Source of the DNA: Eimeria necatrix
Lineage: Eukaryota; Apicomplexa; Conoidasida; Eucoccidiorida; Eimeriidae
Reading direction: 5' to 3'
DNA: 11,718 nucleotides
NCBI RefSeq assembly: GCF_000499385.1
Contig: NW_013651888.1
Coordinates: 1-11,718, forward strand
The notes beneath the pieces are model-generated. The model made no database searches and was not told the DNA's origin. It was given only the letters and a program-made list of their open reading frames with translations. The position numbers and the translations under genes are program-made. Every line of letters begins with the position of its first letter. Positions within the stretch are counted from its first letter, which is position 1. This document shows, piece by piece, positions 6,295 to 11,718 of the stretch.

Positions 6295-7464
6295 ACCCCC
6301 GGAGTGGCTGCTGCTGCGGGAAACCCTGAGCTCGCCAGCCCCAGAGCGCATGCAAGGTGACTTTGTCTTTGGAATATTAAAAAGGAATTGCATTTAAATG
6401 CTTTTATTCAAACAAATGGCCACCACTTCTCAGGAGAAGTCTGTCCCCTCAAAATGCATGCAAAACGCTCTTCACAAAATGTTATGACGAAGAGGCTGGC
6501 GAAGGCGTGAGAGAAACAGACTTGCAGCTTGGGGTGTACGTACACCTCGCGCCCGCAGCTTCGAAGAGGAAGCCGCCGTCGTCGTCAAGTTCGTTTTCTT
6601 CACTTCAAAACTTTCCAAACTAAACAAAGTTAACTCCAGAACTCTTGTGGAAGTCGGCGCCGACGTCCACCATCAGCAGCTGCTGCAGCAGCCGCTGCAG
6701 CAGCAGCAGCAGCTGCAGCAGCCGCTGCAGCAGCAGCAGCAGCCGCAGCAGTTGCAGGAGAGTGAGTGACGCAGCTTCCGTCTCCGCTTCCTTCGCTCAT
6801 TGCTGCTGCTGCTGCTACTGCTGCTGCTGCAGTCCTCGGCCGCAGGTGAGCAGCAGCAAACCGGCAGCAGCTGCTGCAGCAGCTGCTGAACTTGCGGAAT
6901 CCTGCAGCCAGGGCTCGGGAGGCCAAGTGATTTACTTAAGTGCTGCTCCCTCAGCAGCAGTTCTTCGAAAAAATCCTGAAATGGGACTTTACAACGCATG
7001 CACAAATAGTGAGAAAGCGAAAGTTCAAGTTCGGCAAGTGGCGGCATCTGGGGTGTACGTACAGCTCAGCTCTGCGTGATCGTGAACCGAGCCGAAGGCA
7101 AGTCTGCACTTCTTTCACTTCAAATGATCTTTTTTGAAATTTAAAACACTTTTTTGTTGAATTCAAATATTCTTTTTTGAATTTTAAACCACTTTTTGCA
7201 TGCAACAATGCAGCTCCGGAAAGCGAGAACGAAGCAGCAGATCCGCCAGCCCCAATTCCTGTTTACCTCGCGCCCTTTTACGCGGGAAGAAAAATAATAA
7301 TTGTGAGACTTGAAATATAAAATTAAAATTAAAATTAATTAATTAGTTAATTAATTAATTGTTTATTTCCACTTTCGCTCACTTGCATGCAGCTGGACTT
7401 CGGCGAAAAGCACGCAAAGACCTTCGCTGTGGCGCTCGAAGAGCCGCTGCTGCTCCAAGCCTGA
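5314..7464 (+). CDS. Unrecognised protein gene with about 12 small exons
   Basis: Proposed exons: 5314-5502, 5696-5836, 5912-6059, 6186-6356, 6434-6506, 6559-6588, 6640-6765, 6833-6845, 6961-7008, 7070-7097, 7214-7302, 7393-7464 (TGA). Total is 1128 nt, 375 residues. Convincing junctions include CGA|GTAAGT to GCCAG|AAT (VLVGTR-NGLIIVVL), GTGAGC at 6060 to GTCCAG|AC, CAAG|GTGACT to TTCTCAG|GA, GTGAGA at 6507 to CCGCAG|C (RLAKA-FEEEAAVVVK) and the GC donor GAAG|GCAAGT to TGCAG|CT. The stretch 6761-6961 is least certain, because a 13-nt microexon and donor GTGACG are needed to keep phase. The ATG at 5314 gives a signal-peptide-like start (FSLPFLSLLLLLAAA), but that tract also resembles an intron end at 5362. 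Exon 4 holds a Ser run from AGC triplets; exon 7 is Gln-rich. The C-terminus reads LDFGEKHAKTFAVALEEPLL. I recognise no family. Confidence 0.6.
6250..6292 (+). repeat. CAG/AGC triplet run inside an exon
   Basis: About 14 triplets, read as poly-Ser (AGC) in the frame that joins KICAKNQKI to KPPEWLLLRETLSS. Every AG in the run also lies in the phase needed by a phase-2 acceptor, so part of it could instead be intron. Confidence 0.7.
6533..6546. promoter_or_regulatory. GGTGTACGTACACC palindrome, copy 2 (intronic)
   Basis: A perfect copy inside the proposed intron 6507-6558, 12 bases upstream of the exon that begins at 6559. The preceding GCTTGG resembles the context of other copies. Confidence 0.6.
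6674..6760 (+). repeat. Interrupted CAG tract in a Gln-rich exon
   Basis: CAG runs broken by CTG and CCG codons, read as LLQQPLQQQQQLQQPLQQ in the frame following TLVEVGADVHHQQ. The regular Leu/Pro interruptions suggest real protein rather than a neutral repeat. Confidence 0.6.
7098..7213 (+). other. GC-AG intron
   Basis: The donor is CCGAAG|GCAAGT, the known consensus for GC-type donors, and the acceptor is CAATGCAG|CT. Both sides are phase 1, and G plus CT gives an alanine codon. The join yields LCVIVNRAE-APESENEAADP. No GT donor in the exon fits the same phase. Confidence 0.65.
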
Positions 7465-7465
7465 A

Positions 7466-7544
7466 CGCCTCCTCAGGTGTACGTACACCTCAGCACCCCT
7501 CGAAGCGCAGCGCCTCCTCAGGTGTACGTACACCTCAGCACCCC
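7466..7544. repeat. 34-bp direct repeat pair carrying two palindromes
   Basis: Positions 7466-7499 and 7511-7544 are identical over 34 bp, with starts 45 bp apart. Each contains AGGTGTACGTACACCT (palindromes at 7476-7489 and 7521-7534). The first unit begins two bases after the stop codon of the upstream gene, so both lie in its 3' region, facing the minus-strand bL28 gene. Confidence 0.9.
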
Positions 7545-7619
7545 CCACTTGCTCCCCTTCCTTGCCCCGCCCTCCTTCCCCTTTGCTGCTTGTGCTGCTC
7601 CCCAGCAGCTTCTGCTGCC

Positions 7620-7864
7620 TCACGCTGCACTCAGACGGGGGCCCCAGCAGCAGACACAGTCGCAGGGGGCCCCCCTATGGGGCCCCCTGGGGGCCCCCCT
7701 GGGGGCCCCCCTGGGGGGCCCCCTGAGGCCTCCGGCAGCACCATATTTCGGTACTTTCCTCTGCAGTGTACAAACAGAAAGAGCAAACACTTCCATAAGC
7801 TTTGGCGTTGAAGTAAAAAGACCACCGCAGCCCCGTCTCCAGGGGAAAGCTGCAGCAGCAGCAC

Positions 7865-7908
<44 letters not shown>

Positions 7909-8209
7909 GCAGCGGACCTGTGGGAGTAGCCGGCGAAGAGCCTCTTGTCCGCGAGGTTGAGTCCGAACTTGTCTGCTGCTCGCTGCAGTCCGTACTTCTT
8001 GATGGTTTTGAGGCCCTTCATGGACAGCCGCAGCAGCACATAATGTTTTGCTGCTGCCCACCAGAGGCGTTTCCAGCAGAGGTTGAGCCGCTGCACTCGC
8101 GGTGTACGTACACCCGAGTGGCTCACCCGCTTCGCCTTCCGGTTGTCCATTTTCCCCAGCAGCATGCACCTGCAGCCACCCAAACCACAAACCCTAAACC
8201 CTAAACCCT

Positions 8210-8246
<37 letters not shown>

Positions 8247-8369
8247 CAGCAGCAGCAGCAGCAGCGGGCGGGCGGGCTGCAGCAGGCGCAGGACTTGCGC
8301 GTTTTTTGCAGCGAATTGCACGGAAAGGAATTAAACAAACGAATATAAATTAATTAAATTAAATTAAAT

Positions 8370-8445
<76 letters not shown>

Positions 8446-8853
8446 ACACCTTCGCGCCGGCAACGTTATCGGATTCGCCGGAAGGCCGGTGGCCTTTCGC
8501 AGCCGCGGGCGGCCGCGGATTCTGTAGTGTCTAGACACCGAAGAGCGGCCCACGGAGGTGAACTTTTTGCCCTGCAGAATTAAATAAATAAATAAATAAT
8601 TTAATTAATTAATTAATTAATTAATTAATTAACTAAATTAATTAATTTAATTTGATTTGTTTAATTTGTTCGTCTAATACAACTGCTGAGATATTTGAAA
8701 ACGCTGCTTTTGCTGCGGCTCAAAAGAACCCCTCCAGCCCCACAAACATCTTCCCTAAACCCTAAACCCTAAACCCTAAACCCTAAACCCTAGGACCGAC
8801 AGGCAGGAACAAAGGCTCACCATCAGCTGCTGCTTGTAGTGCTTTTCGCTCAT
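7620..8853 (-). CDS. Ribosomal protein bL28 family, organellar, three exons
   Basis: Reading on the minus strand, exon 1 is 8853-8821 (MSEKHYKQQLM, donor ATG|GTGAGC) and exon 2 is 8571-8450 (from TTCTGCAG|GGC; basic, with SRHYRIRGRPRLRKATGLP; donor CGAAG|GTGTTT, phase 2). Exon 3 starts at 8169 (GGCTGCAG|G, phase 2). Exon 3 encodes GKMDNRKAKRVSHS, then RLNLCWKRLWW and LLRLSMKGLKTIKKYGL. These align without gaps to the bL28 core (GK..GN.VSHS..KTKR...NL..KR, then LRVSTKALRTIDK.GL). bL28 belongs to bacterial-type large subunits, so this is a nuclear-encoded mitochondrial or apicoplast protein; which one is not shown. The basic exon 2 suits an organellar ribosomal extension. The family core ends near FGLNL (about 7962). 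After GYSHRS (7914) the frame runs into poly-Ala and GGCCCC repeat before a TGA at 7622-7620. A donor CACAG|GTCCGC at 7917 may end the exon, so the true C-terminus is unknown. Confidence 0.75.
7664..7726. repeat. GGGGCCCC block
   Basis: Repeated CCCCTGGGGG units, the same type as at 1673-2099. It falls in the unreliable 3' part of the minus-strand bL28 reading frame. Confidence 0.8.
7852..7912. repeat. CAG run
   Basis: About 18 CAG units with few interruptions. It reads as Ala in the bL28 frame on the minus strand, where it is CTG in the sense and ends CTGCAG. It may therefore be an intron end rather than coding. Confidence 0.8.
8101..8114. promoter_or_regulatory. GGTGTACGTACACC palindrome, copy 5 (in bL28 exon)
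   Basis: A perfect copy within bL28 exon 3. Flanks extend it to an inverted repeat at 8094-8120 (CACTCG and CGAGTG arms, one unpaired base at 8100). It encodes GVRTP, exactly where the bL28 family usually has a basic N-x-K-T-K segment. Confidence 0.7.
8189..8209 (-). repeat. Interstitial telomere-type array, three units
   Basis: AAACCCT three times on the plus strand, so TTTAGGG in the sense of the bL28 gene. It lies in intron 2, about 20 bases upstream of the exon 3 acceptor. Confidence 0.95.
8211..8275. repeat. CAG run
   Basis: A CAG run interrupted once by CGCAG. It directly follows the telomere-type array and lies within bL28 intron 2. Confidence 0.85.
8343..8444. repeat. AT-rich TTAA and (ATTT)n array
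   Basis: AATTA-type units followed by about 17 TTTA tetranucleotides. It lies within bL28 intron 2, immediately downstream of the exon 2 donor in the sense direction. Confidence 0.9.
8527..8538. other. GTGTCTAGACAC palindrome in bL28 exon 2
   Basis: A perfect 12-bp palindrome with the same outer GTGT/ACAC as the 14-bp family but a different centre. It may be coincidental. Confidence 0.4.
8580..8660. repeat. AT-rich AATA/TTAA tract
   Basis: AATAAATA followed by a TTAATTAA array inside bL28 intron 1, just upstream of the exon 2 acceptor in the sense direction. Confidence 0.85.
8753..8792 (-). repeat. Interstitial telomere-type array, five units
   Basis: CCCTAAA five times plus a partial unit on the plus strand, so TTTAGGG in the sense of bL28. 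It lies in intron 1 between 8820 and 8572. Confidence 0.95.
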
Positions 8854-8867
8854 CTCTAAACCCGCTA

Positions 8868-8972
8868 GGCCGGGGGGCCCCCCAGGGCCCCTGGGGGCCC
8901 CGGGGGTCCCGGGGGCCCCGGGGGGCCCCCCGGGGGCCCCCCTGTTGGGGGGACCCAGTGGGGGGGCCCCCC
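8868..8972. repeat. GGGGCCCC block upstream of bL28 start
   Basis: A G-run/C-run array beginning 15 bases upstream of the proposed bL28 start codon. It would fall in the 5' UTR or promoter. Confidence 0.8.
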
Positions 8973-9048
8973 ACCTGGACAAGAAGGCAGCTGGGGGCCC
9001 TTTGAGTTGCTGTTTTGGAAAGAGCAGGGGCCTCCCACCTGCAGCCCA

Positions 9049-9184
9049 GCTGCTGCTGCTGCTGCTGCTGCTGCTGCACCTGCTGCTGCTGCTGCTGCTG
9101 CTGCAGGGGCAGTGCCGCGGCGCCAAGGCGCCCAGGGAAGGGGCGGCGCAGAAAAGAAAAGACTGAGAGGGCTCTGCAGCAAAA

Positions 9185-9224
<40 letters not shown>
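9049..9224. repeat. CTG runs and a CAG run in opposite orientation
   Basis: Two CTG runs (9049-9077 and 9080-9105) and a CAG run (9187-9224), separated by about 80 bases of mixed G-rich sequence. All frames through them are shadows of the repeats. Confidence 0.8.
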
Positions 9225-9225
<1 letters not shown>

Positions 9226-9963
9226 GACACGAAGAGGGGGGCCCCCGGCGCGGATCATTGAGTGTGTGGGAAGTTGGGGTGTGGGCGTGGCACTAAGTGC
9301 CTCTTTGCGGGATTTTTGCAAAATTGTTTTTTAATTTATTTAATTTAAAATAAATAAATAAATAAATAAATAAAAAAGAAAAGGGCTGGGGCTGCAGGGG
9401 CCCCGCAGAGCTGCTGCTGGCTGCGTGGCCGACAGCAGCGGGTGGTGGCTCTGCAGCAGGGGAGGAAAGAGGGAAAAAAAACAAAAAAGAAATAAAGAAG
9501 AGAAACAAATAAAAACAAATAAAGAAAAATGAATAAATAAATTCAAAAAGTATTCCATTTAGTCTTTAATTCCTTAAAACTGGCGAGCTTCGCGTTTGCA
9601 GCAGCAAGCGGCGGCGGAGTGGGGCGCTGGCTGCTGCGCGTTTCGAGAGAGGCAATAAGTAAACAGTTTTGCCAATTAAATGATTTAAATGAATTTTAAT
9701 TTGCGAAATAGTTTTCGACAAGGCGGAAGAGGCCGCGAAAATGAGCTGTCTATACACCCCAGCCCCCAGCAGCCTCTCAACCTGCGCGAGCTGGCAGCAG
9801 CAGCAGCTGCTGCTGCGCGCTGCTGCTTGCGTTCCTTTTCTTTTCTTTTTTCCGCCAAAAGTCCAAATTTAACAAAAGAAACAATAAAAGCTGCAACACA
9901 CCAGCAGCTGGCTTCCCGGGCTTCCGTTTTGCTGCTCCTGACGCGCCTGCTGCTGTTGGAGCC

Positions 9964-9999
<36 letters not shown>

Positions 10000-10000
10000 T
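9225..10000. other. Spacer between divergent bL28 and TMEM205-like genes
   Basis: Mixed DNA with an AATA/TAAA array (about 9334-9375), A-rich stretches to 9560 and a degenerate TATACACC half site near 9751. A 43-codon ATG frame at about 9744 (MSCLYTPAPSSLSTCASW) and a short QQAAAEWGAGCCAF reading near 9600 are too weak to call. Being between divergent genes, this is where I would expect promoters, but I recognise no defined element. Confidence 0.4.
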
Positions 10001-10096
10001 CTCCGCGCTCTCCCGCCCCCTTCGCTTCCCCCCGGCCCTTCTTGCCTTCTGCTTCCCGCCGCTGCTCCCCTCCCCCGCCCCCGCCGCCGCCGCCGC

Positions 10097-10143
<47 letters not shown>
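10001..10143. repeat. C-rich, CCG and CTG runs upstream of a start codon
   Basis: Pyrimidine-rich DNA leading into (CCG)n at about 10078-10097 and (CTG)n at about 10098-10143. It ends three bases before the proposed ATG at 10147. The frame is open through it as poly-Leu, so an earlier start is possible. Confidence 0.7.
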
Positions 10144-10146
10144 AGG

Positions 10147-10401
10147 ATGGCTGGCTGCCTGAGCAAGCTGCCGCTGGTGGCCGCGGGCAGCGGCGCTGCT
10201 GCGCTGCTGCTGTGCGCGCCCCCGGCGCTGTCGCTCGCGCCCTCGCTGCTGCAGCAAACCGAAAACCACCCTTTGCTGCTGCTGCTGCTGCGGGCCTTTT
10301 TGAACTGCAGCTTCGGGGCCCTTTTTGGCTCCAGCGTTTGGGTCCTTTGCGTCGGCTCGCCGCTGCTCCGCAAACACCTCAACAGGAAACTCCTCAGTAG
10401 G

Positions 10402-10442
<41 letters not shown>

Positions 10443-11129
10443 GCGTTCTCGCGCTGCTGCTGCTCCTTGCCGCGCCGCCCTGCTGCTGCTGCTGCTGCGC
10501 GTTCTCGCGCTGCTGCTGCTCCTTGCCGCGCCTGTCTGCTGCTGCTGCTCCCCCCGCTGCCCTGCTGCTGCTGCTTCCCCGTCTCCCTGCTGCTGCTGCT
10601 CCCCCTGTCTCTTGCTGCTGCTTCCTGCTGCTGCTGCGCGTTCTCGCGCTGCTGCTGCTCTTTGCCGCGCCTGTCTGCTGCTGCTGCTCCCCCCGCTGCC
10701 TTGCTGCTGCTGCTTCCCCGTCTCCCTGCTGCTGCTGCTCCCCCTGTCTCTTGCTGCTGCTTCCTCCCGCTTGCATGCGCCACCGCTTCTGTTTGGGGGC
10801 TGCATCTTGCCAACGTAGGGTTTAGGGTTTAGGGTTTAGGGTTTAGGGTTTAGGGTTTGTAGGGAGGCCTGTGGATGTGCCTTTTGTCCGCATTAAGAGC
10901 AGCAAATGGCGAATAGCTGTTTTATTTGTTAATCAATTTATTATTTATTTCTAATTAATTGTTTATTATTTATTATTTTATTCATTTTATTTATTTTATT
11001 ATTCTATTTTGATTTATTTTAATTTATTCCTTGGCACAAAAAATGCCTCGAAATTAAAACCACTTTTGGTTCAAAGAATTAAAAGTTGCATTTGAATCGA
11101 AAAGAAAAGAATTCCCTTTGAAAGCGTGG

Positions 11130-11171
<42 letters not shown>

Positions 11172-11351
11172 GCTGCAGTTGCGTTTCAGTCGGAGCACTT
11201 GTCTCTTTTTTCTTGTTTTTCTTCTGTCTTTTCTTCTTTGCTGTTTTTCACAACTTGTGAATTGGCTTTAAACCACAAGAGACTCCAAGCTGCTGCATGC
11301 GCCAGTTTGCTGCTCAACGTGGCCAACTGCTGCTTCTTCTTCCCCAAGCAG
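10147..11351 (+). CDS. TMEM205/DUF4149-like membrane protein, 3' end uncertain
   Basis: Exon 1 is 10147-10396 (MAGCLSKLPL...) and exon 2 is 11179-11351. The donor is CTCCTCA|GTAGGT and the acceptor CGCTGCAG|TT, both phase 1; the joined codon is ATT. Together they give about 141 residues with four hydrophobic segments (near residues 8-30, 47-70, 92-110 and 124-139). The line FGSSVWVLCVGSPLLRKHLN, followed after the splice by AFQSEHLSLFS, resembles the TMEM205 signature G..VWV.FV.G..L...L.R....QS.LFP.Y. The stretch LQAAACASLLLNVANCCFFF then P resembles the family's next helix ending N..WL.P. Known members are around 190 residues, so one more exon is expected. Donor CCCAAGCAG|GTCAGC ends exon 2, and the next exon is not identified before the window end. 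The identification is from remembered family pattern only. Confidence 0.55.
10442..10765. repeat. Nested tandem repeat, units of about 56 and 139 bp
   Basis: CGCGTTCTCGCGCTGCTGCT recurs at 10442, 10498 and 10637. The 139-bp segment from 10498 is repeated almost exactly from 10637, with only a few C/T differences seen, until about 10765. Confidence 0.85.
10816..10858 (+). repeat. Interstitial telomere-type array (TTTAGGG)5
   Basis: Five full TTTAGGG units plus partial ends on the plus strand, in the sense of the host intron. Confidence 0.95.
10910..11035. repeat. AT-rich TTTA/TTAA tract
   Basis: About 125 bases of A/T with scattered ATTTATT units inside the intron. It has no coding potential. 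Confidence 0.8.
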
Positions 11352-11580
11352 GTCAGCAGCAGCAGCAGCAGCAGCAGCAGCTGCTGCTGCAGCAGCAGCA
11401 GCAGTGGCAGCAGCAGCAGCAACGGTCGTAGCAGCAGCACGTGTAGCAGCAACAGCAGCAGCTGCTGCTGCAGCAGCAACGGCAACAGCAACAGCAGGAG
11501 CAGATGTAGCAGCAGCAACAGTAGCGCAGATGTAGCAGTGTAGCAGCAACAGCTGCAGCAGCGGCAGCAGCAGCAGCAGC
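11352..11580. repeat. Degenerate CAG tract with CTG inversions
   Basis: CAG/CAA/TAG triplets with short CTG inversions near 11381 and 11461. Several in-frame TAGs argue against coding in the CAG-as-Gln frame, while the AGC-as-Ser frame is open for a while past the proposed donor. I read it as intron or 3' sequence. Confidence 0.7.
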
Positions 11581-11637
11581 GGGGTACAGTTGCTTCGTCC
11601 AGTGCGCATGCGAGTTTGTAAATGAACTTCGATCAAT

Positions 11638-11640
<3 letters not shown>

Positions 11641-11718
<78 letters not shown>
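11641..11718. repeat. (CTG)26 at window end
   Basis: A pure CTG run to the last base. The window also begins in a triplet run, so both edges may be assembly break points. Confidence 0.9.

Larger units (their letters stand above)
10397..11178 (+). other. 782-nt repeat-filled intron of the TMEM205-like gene
   Basis: In order it holds a CTG run (10403-10441), CTG-rich tandem repeats to about 10765, a GCATGC site at 10773-10778, a TTTAGGG array, AT-rich DNA (about 10915-11035) and a second CTG run ending in the acceptor CTGCAG. Frames of over 200 codons run through the first half on both strands but are Leu/Ala/Cys or Gln/Ser/Ala repeats. Confidence 0.65.

Noticed and set aside
6640..6926. Arg/Ser/Cys- and Ala-rich alternative frames over the CAG-rich exon
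   Set aside because: They are shadows of the Gln-rich frame, which alone joins in phase to flanking protein-like exons.
6868..6926. Exon reading QLLNLRNPAARAREA before FFEKILKWDF
   Set aside because: The frame looks plausible, but the intron to the next exon would be only about 28-34 nt and the phases do not match.
8446..8575. GC-rich palindromic island as a regulatory hairpin
   Set aside because: It is better explained as bL28 exon 2, which joins in phase on both sides.
9685..10805. Minus-strand frames of 342-363 codons rich in Gln/Ser/Ala
   Set aside because: They are the antisense of CTG repeats and of the TMEM205-like exon. They show no conserved motif, and frames shift wherever the repeat is interrupted.
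10325..10832. Plus-strand Leu/Cys/Ala-rich frames of 121-258 codons
   Set aside because: They follow the nested tandem repeat and lie in the proposed intron. Only the segment 10147-10396 has non-repeat protein content.
2825..10858. A true chromosome end
   Set aside because: The TTTAGGG arrays have only 3-5 units, lie in both strand orientations and are flanked by genes on both sides.
1..11718. A CRISPR array among the many short repeats
   Set aside because: No direct repeats separated by unique, equal-length spacers are seen, and the host is eukaryotic.

Overview
The window looks like nuclear DNA of a coccidian apicomplexan, most likely an Eimeria species. The grounds are: very dense CAG/CTG triplet runs, dispersed TTTAGGG telomere-type arrays far from any chromosome end, GGGGCCCC-rich low-complexity blocks, and short exons that join only through spliceosomal introns. 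Bacterial-style ORF reading misleads here. Most long open frames are triplet or GGCCCC repeats read in several frames. The real genes emerge when short exon-like stretches are joined at GT/AG sites that keep codon phase. All exon models are my own reading and have no transcript support.

Layout. (1) 1-1270, plus strand: the C-terminal two thirds or more of a TKL-type protein kinase, 5' end outside the window, three exons in view. (2) 1271 to about 3260: low-complexity spacer with a 13-bp minisatellite, a GGGGCCCC array, AT-rich DNA, a perfect (CAG)8(CTG)8 palindrome, an ATT array and a TTTAGGG array. (3) About 3659-5104, plus strand: an unrecognised four-exon gene with an uncertain 5' end; 3264-3572 may hold a further exon. 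(4) 5314-7464, plus strand: an unrecognised gene of about 12 small exons. Nearly all junctions are in phase, and one intron has a GC-AG donor. (5) 7620-8853, minus strand: a bL28-family organellar ribosomal protein gene in three exons, convergent with gene 4. (6) 10147-11351 and beyond, plus strand: a probable TMEM205/DUF4149-like membrane protein. Its 782-base intron carries CTG runs, a 139-bp tandem repeat and a TTTAGGG array. It may continue past the window.

The genes show no operon-like logic, as expected for a eukaryote, and they share no evident pathway. What links them is the repeat landscape. Introns repeatedly end in CTGCAG, often at the end of a sense-strand CTG run. The three TTTAGGG arrays inside introns are all TTTAGGG in the sense of the host gene. 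A 14-bp palindrome, GGTGTACGTACACC, occurs five times perfectly plus variants, in introns, just past a stop codon, in intergenic DNA and once inside the bL28 coding exon. GCATGC, the core of a known ApiAP2 target, occurs 14 times against about 3 expected. The palindrome family is the best candidate here for something undescribed.
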